A DNA stretch of 21,461 nt, from positions 1 to 21,461 of IMG/VR virus record IMGVR_UViG_3300043313_000992; one strand, written 5' to 3'. The notes beneath the pieces are model-generated. The model was not told where the DNA came from, did no database searches, and was given only the letters and a program-made list of their open reading frames with translations. How positions within the stretch are numbered: the stretch's first letter is position 1; the number at the start of each line of letters is the position of its first letter. Source of the stretch: a virus. Position numbers and translations under genes: made by a program. Positions 8,151 through 15,437 of this stretch are shown piece by piece.

Positions 8151-8598
8151 GGTGCGGATGGCGCAAGTCGGTGACGCAGAGAAGGTCACTGCCTTCCTGG
8201 AAGGATTCTTCCAGCGGTCGCGCTGGTCCGCCAACCTGACGTTCGATCCGGTCAAGACGCTCAACTACCTGCGGCGTGCCATTCACACCAACTACGCGCC
8301 TTACGTTCTCGCCTGGGATGGCGAGGCGATCGTCGGCTTGTGCAGCTATCATCTGTACGACGTGTTCACCAATCCGATCGCGGTGATGGACGAAACCTAC
8401 GTCGATCCGAAGTACCGCTTCACTGACCTGGGCCGCCGCATCGTCGGCACCGCCATCGAGCTGGCCAAAGCCGAGGGCTGCAAGGCCATGAACTTCCCGA
8501 TCGCCTCCGGCATGCAGCAGCAAAATGGGCTCGCCAACATGATCGGCCGCCACTTCGGCGGCGAGTATGTCGGCATGATTTTCATGGTGAGGCTCTGA
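8089..8598 (+). CDS. GNAT-family N-acetyltransferase-like protein
   Basis: Up to 169 aa, with a GNAT fold: strand/helix IEVRMAQVGDAEKVTAFLEG (residues 21-40), strands APYVLAWDGEAIVGLCSY and MDETYVDPKYR, then the acetyl-CoA loop region RFTDLGRRIVGTAIELAKAE and the late strand CKAMNFPI. The usual Q/R-x-x-G-x-G/A loop is altered to TDLGRR, so activity is uncertain. GNAT-like genes of this sort are common beside internal virion proteins of podoviruses. The ATG at 8089 gives a 62-base overlap with the gene before and no clear ribosome site. GTG at 8152 or ATG at 8158, just after the preceding stop and with GAGGTG nearby, are alternatives; the GTG keeps the first strand. The stop shares a base with the next ATG. 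Confidence 0.7.
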   Translation: MNIANRELPSPKRTIHTPHIEVRMAQVGDAEKVTAFLEGFFQRSRWSANLTFDPVKTLNYLRRAIHTNYAPYVLAWDGEAIVGLCSYHLYDVFTNPIAVMDETYVDPKYRFTDLGRRIVGTAIELAKAEGCKAMNFPIASGMQQQNGLANMIGRHFGGEYVGMIFMVRL

Positions 8599-9212
8599 TG
8601 GGTGGCAAGGGCGGCGCAACGATGCTGAACGGCATGATGGAAGGCCCCGAAGACGCGCAGGCCAGATACCAGCGCGCTGGGTCGGAGTTCAAAGAGATCA
8701 ACAACGCCCCTGGCGAACAGCAACCGCTGCCGCCGGAGTGGCTGGCCGGCGCGTTCCCGTCGGGCTCGGGGCGCTACGGTCTGCCGGGCGCGTTTGCGCT
8801 CAATGACGATCTCACGCGCCGCGATCCGTTCGGCAACGTCTACGACGGCAACACCGGCAAGATGATCAAGGAAGTCCACCCGCTGACGGGCCAGGCGGTC
8901 GGCCAGCCCTACGCCCGCGACAGCGCCACCAGCAGCGGCATGGAACCGTTCATGCCAGGCTACCAGGCTCCGTCCGCCCCGCCGGCCGAGCTGAACCTGA
9001 CCTCGCAGCCGGCCGCCGAGGCGGCCCCGGCCGCAGCACCGGCGGCAGCGGCCACCAGCACCGACCCGGCCTTGACGGCAGTGCCGGAAGCCGCACCAAG
9101 CGCCACCAATTCGACCGGGGATCTGCTAGGGGATTCCGTGCGCTCGCCTCCGGCGTACTGGTCGAACCAGAGCAACAAGGCCAAAGACAGCCTGAAGACG
9201 ACACAAACGTAG
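8598..9212 (+). CDS. MGGKGG cassette protein 1 (unknown, probable virion protein)
   Basis: A 204 aa protein of unknown function, first of three neighbours sharing short ends around unrelated centres. It begins MGGKGG and ends with LLGDSVRSPPAYWSNQ and KTTQT. Between these lie a fold-like segment, residues about 45-110 (LPPEWLAGAFPSGSGRYGLP, then DDLTRRDPFGNVYDGNTGK), and an Ala/Pro-rich linker at about 125-175. The 'DPFGNVYDGNTG' segment resembles strand-turn repeats but I recognise no domain. Its place between the gp13-like/GNAT genes and gp14-like genes suggests an internal or tail-associated virion part. ATG at 8598 overlaps the GNAT stop, with GTGAGG upstream. Confidence 0.7.
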   Translation: MGGKGGATMLNGMMEGPEDAQARYQRAGSEFKEINNAPGEQQPLPPEWLAGAFPSGSGRYGLPGAFALNDDLTRRDPFGNVYDGNTGKMIKEVHPLTGQAVGQPYARDSATSSGMEPFMPGYQAPSAPPAELNLTSQPAAEAAPAAAPAAAATSTDPALTAVPEAAPSATNSTGDLLGDSVRSPPAYWSNQSNKAKDSLKTTQT

Positions 9213-9240
9213 GAGCGCACCATGGGTGGCAAAGGCGGCG
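9210..9240 (+). repeat. Junction repeat copy 1 (stop/RBS/MGGKGG start)
   Basis: The bases TAGGAGCGCACCATGGG and the following GGCAA.GG.GGCG codons nearly match 9780-9810, differing at four positions in 31. The unit contains the stop codon of one cassette, the AGGAG ribosome site and the start of the next, so it marks the border of a duplicated gene unit. A related coding end, ACGAC(A/G)CAAACGTAG, occurs at the 3' ends of cassettes 1 and 3. Confidence 0.75.
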
Positions 9241-9782
9241 ACAGCGGCGGCGGTGGCGGTGGATCAGCGGTCTACGACCCCGAGACCGAGCACTACTATG
9301 TCAACGGCATCGCGTTGAACAACGATGGTCCCGAAGCCGGCGGCCTGTCCGGCAAGACCAAGGCGCAGATCCTGGCCGAACGCTCGCCGCCACCGGCACC
9401 AGCGGCAGCAGCACCCGCGCCGGCGATCGTCGTGCCGGAGGAGGTGACGAAGGTCGATAACACGCCGAAGCCGGCACCGCAGGTCACCGAGGCCACGGGC
9501 CCGGCGGCCAGCACCGGCGCGCAGCTGGCGCAGCCGGTCGCGGCCGATAACACTCTCAGTACCGTCGGCACGAACACCGCCACCACCGGGCCTGCCACAG
9601 GCACCACCGGCAGCACCGGAGCCACTGGCGGCACCGGGACGACCGGCGGCACCGGCACCGGCACCACCGGCGACATCCTCGGCACCGCGGTGATCAAGCC
9701 GCCGAAATACTGGGTCGGCGGCATCAACACCTACGGCAAGAACAAAGCCAACACGACCGGCAGCATCACGACCACGAAGTAG
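9222..9782 (+). CDS. MGGKGG cassette protein 2 (collagen-like, unknown)
   Basis: A 186 aa protein that starts MGGKGGDSGGGGGGS and ends ILGTAVIKPPKYWVGG ... TGSITTTK, matching cassettes 1 and 3 at both ends. The centre begins with AVYDPETEHYYVNGIALNND, a short strand-turn segment, then is almost wholly low complexity: Ala/Pro-rich at about 60-90 and a run of x-T-G triplets at about 125-150 with glycine every third residue. No catalytic motif is visible. It is likely an extended or disordered virion protein. ATG at 9222 has AGGAG at 9211-9215, with the ribosome site overlapping the previous stop codon. Confidence 0.7.
   Translation: MGGKGGDSGGGGGGSAVYDPETEHYYVNGIALNNDGPEAGGLSGKTKAQILAERSPPPAPAAAAPAPAIVVPEEVTKVDNTPKPAPQVTEATGPAASTGAQLAQPVAADNTLSTVGTNTATTGPATGTTGSTGATGGTGTTGGTGTGTTGDILGTAVIKPPKYWVGGINTYGKNKANTTGSITTTK
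9594..9674 (+). repeat. x-T-G triplet repeat inside cassette 2
   Basis: An in-frame 9-base-type repeat (variants of RCC-ACC-GGC) encodes at least seven successive x-T-G units and then GTGTTG. Glycine recurs at every third residue as in collagen-like phage proteins, with Thr where collagen often has Pro. Such tracts change length readily by slippage. Confidence 0.7.
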
Positions 9783-9810
9783 GAGCGCGCCATGGGCGGC
9801 AAGGGTGGCG
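9780..9810 (+). repeat. Junction repeat copy 2 (stop/RBS/MGGKGG start)
   Basis: Second copy of the stop, AGGAG and MGGKGG start unit, starting TAGGAGCGCGCCATGGGC. It matches the copy at 9210-9240 at all but four positions. It lies at the border between cassettes 2 and 3. Confidence 0.75.
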
Positions 9811-10130
9811 GCGGCGGGGACTACTACCAGCAACCGCCGGACACATCGGGCTACGGCACGCCGGAGGAAGCGCGGGCGTCACTCGCCCGCGAGACGCCGC
9901 TCGACATGTCGCAGTACCAGCAGACCATCAACGTACAGCGCGCGGCGGCTGACGCCACCGCGCCCGAACCACCGCCGATCGTGTCAACCGGCACGCCGAC
10001 AACCAGTCCACTCGGCACCGGCGAGAGCCTTGCCAATGCGGTGTTGAAGCCGCCGGAATACTGGAAGGGCGCGGGCATGCAGCCGCGCAAGGCGACCGAC
10101 CAATCAAGCGTCGTCACGACGCAAACGTAG
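9792..10130 (+). CDS. MGGKGG cassette protein 3 (unknown)
   Basis: A 112 aa protein, the shortest cassette. It starts MGGKGGGGGDYYQQPPD and ends SLANAVLKPPEYWKGAG ... SSVVTTQT, keeping the PPxYW box about 25 residues from the end and the final TTQT. The centre (GYGTPEEARASLARETPLDM, SQYQQTINVQRAAADAT) may hold one or two short helices, then a Pro/Thr-rich linker. No known domain is recognised. It shares 5' and 3' DNA borders with its neighbours, so it is probably a duplicate whose middle has been replaced or worn down. ATG at 9792 follows AGGAG at 9781-9785. Confidence 0.7.
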   Translation: MGGKGGGGGDYYQQPPDTSGYGTPEEARASLARETPLDMSQYQQTINVQRAAADATAPEPPPIVSTGTPTTSPLGTGESLANAVLKPPEYWKGAGMQPRKATDQSSVVTTQT

Positions 10131-10140
10131 AGGACATGAG

Positions 10141-10782
10141 ATGGGAGGAAAATCCGGTCCTTCAAACAATCAGATGGTGCAGTTCGAAATGCAGCAGGCC
10201 CAGGAGGCCAAGGCAAAGGAGAACAAGCGCCAGGCACGCCTCGACCAGGGCAAAGCCGCGATCGATTCACTATTCGGCAAGGAGAACTTCGGCGACAACT
10301 TCTATGACAAGTACCGCGTCAACGAACTGAACTACTCGCTGCCGCAGTTGCACCAGCAGTACGACACCGCGAAGAACGCGATGACTTACGACCTGGCGCG
10401 CGCTGGCACGCTGCGATCGACCGCTGCTGGATATGCCCAAGCGCTGCTGGAAGGCCAGAACGCTGTCAACGAAGGCGGCATCCGCGCCAAGGCAGACACA
10501 GACACCGCGGCGTTGCGCAACAGCATCGCGAGCCAGCAACAGCAGGCCTACAACCAGCTCTACGCCACCGAAGATCCGACTGTGGCGGCGAACACCGCGG
10601 CCAACAGCGTGGCCAACGCGCAGCTGACGCAGCCTAATACTGGAGCATTGGGCGATCTGTTCAAGCCGATCGCCATCGGCCTCGGCTCGGCGATCGCACC
10701 GGCGTATGGTGCGCAACAAGCGAACGCCTACCTGAACGCGCCGTCCGGCCGGCAGCAGGGTTCTCAGACCAACACGGCATAG
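10141..10782 (+). CDS. Internal virion (core) protein with MGGK start
   Basis: A 213 aa mainly helical protein starting MGGKSGPSNNQMVQFEMQQA. The segment LFGKENFGDNFYDKYRVNEL (residues about 43-62), NYSLPQLHQQYDTAKNAMTY and DLARAGTLRSTAAGYAQALL is a pattern I know from phage proteins coded beside gp14-like core proteins, in which an aromatic 'FYD' box precedes a 'PQL..QY..A....YALARAG' helix. The C-terminus has a Gly/Ala-rich hydrophobic helix (DLFKPIAIGLGSAIAPAYGA, about 174-193) that could touch membrane during ejection. It likely belongs to the internal core. The MGGK start is shared with the preceding cassettes but the PPxYW box is absent. ATG at 10141 follows AGAGGA. Confidence 0.65.
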   Translation: MGGKSGPSNNQMVQFEMQQAQEAKAKENKRQARLDQGKAAIDSLFGKENFGDNFYDKYRVNELNYSLPQLHQQYDTAKNAMTYDLARAGTLRSTAAGYAQALLEGQNAVNEGGIRAKADTDTAALRNSIASQQQQAYNQLYATEDPTVAANTAANSVANAQLTQPNTGALGDLFKPIAIGLGSAIAPAYGAQQANAYLNAPSGRQQGSQTNTA

Positions 10783-10790
10783 GTTGATCC

Positions 10791-11480
10791 ATGTGCGACC
10801 CGATCAGCATCATCGGCCTGGGCCTCTCCATCGGAATGGCGGCGGCGAACTACTCCGCGCAGGAGGAGATGGCCAACCAGCAGCAGTCGGCGAACGACAG
10901 CTGGGTGGCCTACCAGAGGCGTCAAAGCCAGGAGTTCCAGAAGCGCGACGAGGAGCTGCGGCGCAACGCGGATGCTGCGAGGACAGCGGCCACCAGCGAA
11001 CTGACTGTCGAGAAGCAGAACAAGGCGCAGGAAAACGAACAGGCCAGACTGACGACCGCGCTCACGCCGGAGGACATCGCCAACGCGGCCAAGGGCGATC
11101 CGAACGCCATCGCCGGCATGATGCTGTCAGGCCAGCAGCACATGGCCGACGATGTCAAAGGCGGCATCCACTCGCGGATTCAACAAGCCGCTGCCGAGGC
11201 GCGCGATCGGCTCGCAGCACTCGCCGCGGTTCAGTCTTACGGCGGTTCGCAGTACGGCCTGACCAACCGCGCGAATACAATTTTGAACGCTTCCGGCCAG
11301 GACATCCGCCTGGCCGGCAACGAGCGCGCGGGCCAGCTCGCGGCTTACAACGTCGCCAAGGCGGTCGAACCGATCAAGATTGCACAGCATGGCGGCCAGG
11401 CACTCGGCGCGCTGGCCGGCACTGGCGCACAGATCGCCGGCGGCGGGCTCGGCACCGCGCTGGCGCGCGGCATAGCGTAG
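10791..11480 (+). CDS. Internal virion protein, T7 gp14-like
   Basis: A 229 aa helical protein starting MCDPISIIGLGLSIGMAAAN. The Met-Cys-Asp-Pro opening followed by a hydrophobic glycine-rich helix (residues 5-20) is typical of gp14-like core proteins. In T7, gp14 leaves the capsid and enters the outer membrane as part of the DNA-ejection channel. The middle is a long charged helix (YQRRQSQEFQKRDEELRRNA, AARTAATSELTVEKQNKAQE), then GGIHSRIQQAAAEARDRLAA. The C-terminus is again Gly/Ala-rich (GGQALGALAGTGAQIAGGGL). A 235 aa reading frame from 10784 overlaps it entirely, but has Arg/Gly-rich out-of-frame composition and is rejected. ATG at 10791 is 8 bases after the previous stop with TAGGT upstream. 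Confidence 0.7.
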   Translation: MCDPISIIGLGLSIGMAAANYSAQEEMANQQQSANDSWVAYQRRQSQEFQKRDEELRRNADAARTAATSELTVEKQNKAQENEQARLTTALTPEDIANAAKGDPNAIAGMMLSGQQHMADDVKGGIHSRIQQAAAEARDRLAALAAVQSYGGSQYGLTNRANTILNASGQDIRLAGNERAGQLAAYNVAKAVEPIKIAQHGGQALGALAGTGAQIAGGGLGTALARGIA

Positions 11481-11490
11481 GGGGTATCTG

Positions 11491-13140
11491 ATGGGTTCGC
11501 AGTTCGTTGACGGTTCACAGGGCTGGGGCGGCATCGGCAACAGCATCGCCGGTGCGATCACCGGCGCACCGGGAGTGGCACTCAGCAACATTCACGCAGC
11601 CGAGGTGATCAAGGATCAGCGCATCAAACGCGCGCAGGAAGAGGAAAAATGGAATCTCGGCACCAGGCTGGTTGAAGGCGTCGATGCCGCAACGCCGGCG
11701 GCCTATGTCGCGCCGCGGCCCTACACCGCAGCAGACATCTCCAATCCCGCGGTGCTGGACGCGCCGCTTTCTGTGACGGATCGCGTGTCTGGTTCGTTCG
11801 GCGGCGGCGATGTTCCGAACGGAATGTTCACCGACCCGCGTGCGCTGGCGCTGGCAGAAGCGCAACGCGCGCAAGCAGTGGCGGGCCAGCAGGCGACCGT
11901 GCGGGCGCACCCGGAGCAGTGGGCTCCACAAATGGCTTATGGCTCGGTGGCCACAGCCGGTGTGCCGGATTCGGCGACGGAGCGCGCGCGACTGGAGTTC
12001 CTGGCCGGCAAGGGTTTCCCGACGCACATCGGCGTCGATGAAAGCAAACAGCCGGTCAAGCAATGGGTACCGATCAACGACCAGAATGAGACGATCGGAC
12101 AAGCGATCGCGTCGAGGGTAGACCCGTCGCGACCGGGGCAGCGGTATGCCTTGTCCAGCCCGATCTCGCCGGCAGCGCCAAACCCGTTTGAGAACGAGGG
12201 CGTGGCCCGGCAAAAGCTCGCGGTCATAGACCAGGAGGTCGCCAAAAACGGCGGCATGACCGACGAGCAGGCGCGGCTGGTGCCGCAGCTCATCGACAGC
12301 GTCTACAAGCCGAAGCGGGTGCGGGAAGGCACCGGCGATGCCGCGCGGATCAGGATCGTTCGCGAAGTCCCGATGTCGCCGCAGCACAAGAGCCTGTACG
12401 AATTAGCGACCGCGCCGACGACGTCGCCTGCGCCAGGCAGCCCGCCGGCCGTGCCGGTAGATCCCAATGCGGATGTGGAGGTCAGCAAGGAGCCGATATC
12501 GGCGGCGGAACTGCGCAAGGAGTACGACTTGCTGCCCGAGGTCAAGCGCATGGTCACTACCACCGCGCTGTACAACGACGTGGCGAAGTCCGCCACGCTG
12601 CCAACGAACCGGGTCCGCGACCTGGACCTGGTTTACTCCTTCATCAGGACCATGGACGACCTGACCGGCGTCAGGGACGCCGAAGTCAAGATGGTGGGAC
12701 AGACCGGCTCCTGGGACGAAATAAAGAACGAACTGCTCGGGCGGGCCAGGGGCGAAGGCATGGACAACCGCACCCGGTTGAACATCCTGGAGACGCTGCG
12801 AAACCGGATCGATCAGTACGCGGAGGCCAAGGCCGTCCGGGATGCGCAGTTCCGCGATATCGCCACCAAGGGCGGCCTGGCGCACAGGACTGTCGTCCCA
12901 GACATGCCCGCACTGGTCACGATCGACCCGGACAAGGTGCTTAACGCGCCGCGCGGCGCGAGCGTAGCCCCCGAAGGCGGCGGCATCTTTAGCGGCATCT
13001 TCGGAACGCAGGACCGTCGCGCAGTACCACCCGTAGTGCCGGCTCCGACAATTCCGCCGGAAAACCGGGTGGTCAACCAAGTGTATCCTACGCCTAACGG
13101 CCCGATGAAATGGACAGGCACCGGATGGATCAATCCGTAG
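11491..13140 (+). CDS. DNA-ejection/internal virion protein (gp15-position, 549 aa)
   Basis: A 549 aa protein in the place of T7 gp15. The N-terminus (GWGGIGNSIAGAITGAPGVA, residues 11-30) is a Gly/Ala hydrophobic segment. Residues about 340-470 form a helical domain, LRKEYDLLPEVKRMVTTTAL then RDLDLVYSFIRTMDDLTGVR and DAEVKMVGQTGSWDEIKNEL. I know this pattern from phage large structural proteins in which an 'IYSFIK..DP.SVVREGE' box recurs. The last residues, NQVYPTPNGPMKWTGTGWIN, also match a recurrent end of such proteins. It probably forms part of the ejection conduit. ATG at 11491 has GGGGGT at 11480-11485. Its stop overlaps the next gene by 31 or 16 bases. The exact partner role is inference. 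Confidence 0.65.
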   Translation: MGSQFVDGSQGWGGIGNSIAGAITGAPGVALSNIHAAEVIKDQRIKRAQEEEKWNLGTRLVEGVDAATPAAYVAPRPYTAADISNPAVLDAPLSVTDRVSGSFGGGDVPNGMFTDPRALALAEAQRAQAVAGQQATVRAHPEQWAPQMAYGSVATAGVPDSATERARLEFLAGKGFPTHIGVDESKQPVKQWVPINDQNETIGQAIASRVDPSRPGQRYALSSPISPAAPNPFENEGVARQKLAVIDQEVAKNGGMTDEQARLVPQLIDSVYKPKRVREGTGDAARIRIVREVPMSPQHKSLYELATAPTTSPAPGSPPAVPVDPNADVEVSKEPISAAELRKEYDLLPEVKRMVTTTALYNDVAKSATLPTNRVRDLDLVYSFIRTMDDLTGVRDAEVKMVGQTGSWDEIKNELLGRARGEGMDNRTRLNILETLRNRIDQYAEAKAVRDAQFRDIATKGGLAHRTVVPDMPALVTIDPDKVLNAPRGASVAPEGGGIFSGIFGTQDRRAVPPVVPAPTIPPENRVVNQVYPTPNGPMKWTGTGWINP

Positions 13141-15437
13141 CACCGCAACGAGAGCTGACGGACGAGGAAGTGTTCGGCACGGCCGCGCCGCCGCCTGCGC
13201 CAGGTACTCCCGGAGCGCCGTCGCCGCCGATCAGCGGCGGGCCTGCGACTCCGGTCGTGCCGAGCAAGTACGACGTTGAGAACGCGCAGCTCGATGCGCA
13301 GGGCGGCGTGCGAGGATTCCTGCGCAACGCCAACGACCTGCCGCGCACCATCGGCCGCGGGATCATCGGCGACTGGGGCGACCGGATAAACGCCGGCGTC
13401 TACTCGCTGCTGCCGGAGGCTTTGGGCGGACGCCCCTACGCCGAGGGGCTGGAGATGGAGCGGTCACGCAACGCGCAGTCCGACGCCGATCACCCGATTG
13501 CCAACACGGTTGCCAAGGGCGTCGGCGCGGGGATGGCCGCCTACGCGCTGCCGAACAAGGGCGCGCTGGCCAACACCGCGATCGACATGGGCGTCAGCGC
13601 CTTTCGGGGTGCAGGCGGCGGCAGCAACGACCTGACCACGGCCGAAGGTTGGAAGAGCGCAGGCATGCGCGGCGGCGAGGACGCGGTCGCGACCGGGATC
13701 GTGTCCGGCCCGCTGAACAAGCTCATGAGCACGCTGCGGCCGTACTCGCAGGTGATGCCGGAGGTGGTCGCCGCCGCCGAACGGATGGGCATCAAGCTGC
13801 CGTTCTTCGCTCGCGCTGCGGACCCGGATGTACAGGCCGCCGGCCGGCGCTACGCGCAGACCAATCTCAAATCGCCGGTCAATGAGGCCTGGAACGAGGG
13901 CGTCACCGGCACCAATGCGGCTGCGACAAACACCGCAGTGCGCGGCACTGGTGCCCCCGAAATCGGCGTTGCGCCGTACTCGGCGGGCTCTCAGGTCAGC
14001 CCCGGCTTGCAGGCGTCGATCGACGCCGCGCAAACCGAGAAGACCCGGCTCGGCGAGGAGATCGCCAGTCTGCTGGAGCCAGGCGCGCGTTACGACGTGC
14101 CGGGAATGCGTGCCACCACCAGGGACATGGTGCGCGAGCGCCGCGGTTTCGAAGAGCCCAACCCCAGGGCCGGACTGGAAAGTCCGCTAAGGATGGCCGC
14201 GCGGCCACCGCCGAGCGAGGCAACCATGGGGCCGTGGGGACAGCGCGGCGGCTCGTCCTGGGAGGAGCTTTCGAACCTGGCAACCGACATGGGGCAGAAG
14301 CTGGGCCTGCCGCCCAGCATTCCGCGCGCCGTAGACGACGCCAGGCTCGGCAAGGTTTATGGTTCGCTGCGCGAGGACCAGCGCGGCATCATGCGCGCCG
14401 CCGACGCCGCCGACGCTGCGCCGCCTGTGGTGCCGGGCGCGTCGCAGGGGGTGCCGCCGGGTGCCGCAAGTGCTGCACCGGACGCGCCCATGCCCGGCGG
14501 GCCGCCGCGTATCCAATCCATGCCGCCCCAGGTCGAGGCCGCAGGGGTGCCGCAGCTCGCGCCGCCCTCAAACCCGAGCACGGCAGTCGGCGCGCCGCGG
14601 ATCAGCAACCAGAGCACAGGCGGACAGCTGGCCGAAGCTGTCGAGGCACCGGTCGGACCGGCTGGGTCGGCTGGCCCGGCACGGCCTCCCGGTGCCGAGC
14701 CGTCTTGGCAACCCGGTGGCTACGACCGGCCGCGTGAGGAGATATTCAGCCGCAACGTCGAGCGGCAGCGCGTGCTGTCCGAGAACCAGCGCCAGATCGA
14801 CGCCGCGATGAAGGAACGGCCAGAGGCGATCGTCAACCTGGCCCACAACGCCGCGCTCACCAGCGGTGCCGGTACCGACATCAACACACTGCACACGATG
14901 GTCACGGCGATGAACCCGGAGCAGCGGCAGATCCTCGGCAGTGGCGTACTGGCCAAGATCGTCAATGACGCTGGCGGGTCGCCGCAGCGGATCTCGACCG
15001 CGCTCAATGCCATGCCGGACGAAGCACGCGCGTTGCTGTTCACGCCAGGCACCCAGCTGGCGGCCGACGTCGCCGACCTCCGCACCGTGGCAGGCCAGGT
15101 CGGCCGGGTTAACGCCTTCCAGGGGACGGGATCGATCGCCTCCGGCGGCAAGGACATGCTGACGAAAGGCCTCCGCTATGGCGGCCTTGGCGTGACCGGC
15201 GGGGTGGCCGGGACGCTTGCCCATTTGGCCGGCGCATCGCCTATTACGAGCGGCGCGATCGGCGCAACCGCGGCGGCTGTCCCGGAATCGATCCGGCGTG
15301 TGATGCAGCCGTATCTGTACCGCAACGGAATCAACCCGGCGCTTCAGTCCGCCGCCGAGATCCTGACGCGCGGCACTTCGCAAGCGGCCGGCGCGCCGCT
15401 CGCGAACACCGCTTTCGGGACCGAGAGGAGGCTCTAG
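13110..15437 (+). CDS. Large DNA-ejection/internal virion protein (775 aa)
   Basis: A 775 aa protein starting MDRHRMDQSVAPQRELTDEE; a second ATG at 13125 is an equally possible start and neither has a clear ribosome site, so coupling to the previous gene is likely. After a Pro-rich leader, residues about 64-147 (GGVRGFLRNANDLPRTIGRG, RPYAEGLEMERSRNAQSDAD, HPIANTVAKGVGAGMAAYAL) match a module I know from phage ejection and tail-tip proteins: an ER-x-x-A helix, then HP, then a Gly/Ala-rich helix. The middle is Pro/Gly/Ala-rich linker. The C-terminus holds a hydrophobic glycine-rich pair of helices (GGLGVTGGVAGTLAHLAG, ITSGAIGATAAAV, about residues 691-725) that could cross or sit in a membrane. 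No enzyme motif is visible. Confidence 0.6.
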   Translation: MDRHRMDQSVAPQRELTDEEVFGTAAPPPAPGTPGAPSPPISGGPATPVVPSKYDVENAQLDAQGGVRGFLRNANDLPRTIGRGIIGDWGDRINAGVYSLLPEALGGRPYAEGLEMERSRNAQSDADHPIANTVAKGVGAGMAAYALPNKGALANTAIDMGVSAFRGAGGGSNDLTTAEGWKSAGMRGGEDAVATGIVSGPLNKLMSTLRPYSQVMPEVVAAAERMGIKLPFFARAADPDVQAAGRRYAQTNLKSPVNEAWNEGVTGTNAAATNTAVRGTGAPEIGVAPYSAGSQVSPGLQASIDAAQTEKTRLGEEIASLLEPGARYDVPGMRATTRDMVRERRGFEEPNPRAGLESPLRMAARPPPSEATMGPWGQRGGSSWEELSNLATDMGQKLGLPPSIPRAVDDARLGKVYGSLREDQRGIMRAADAADAAPPVVPGASQGVPPGAASAAPDAPMPGGPPRIQSMPPQVEAAGVPQLAPPSNPSTAVGAPRISNQSTGGQLAEAVEAPVGPAGSAGPARPPGAEPSWQPGGYDRPREEIFSRNVERQRVLSENQRQIDAAMKERPEAIVNLAHNAALTSGAGTDINTLHTMVTAMNPEQRQILGSGVLAKIVNDAGGSPQRISTALNAMPDEARALLFTPGTQLAADVADLRTVAGQVGRVNAFQGTGSIASGGKDMLTKGLRYGGLGVTGGVAGTLAHLAGASPITSGAIGATAAAVPESIRRVMQPYLYRNGINPALQSAAEILTRGTSQAAGAPLANTAFGTERRL

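Noticed and set aside
10784-11491. 235 aa reading frame overlapping the gp14-like gene
   Set aside because: Arg/Gly/His-rich composition typical of an out-of-frame shadow; the 10791 frame has the MCDP start and helical pattern of a known group.
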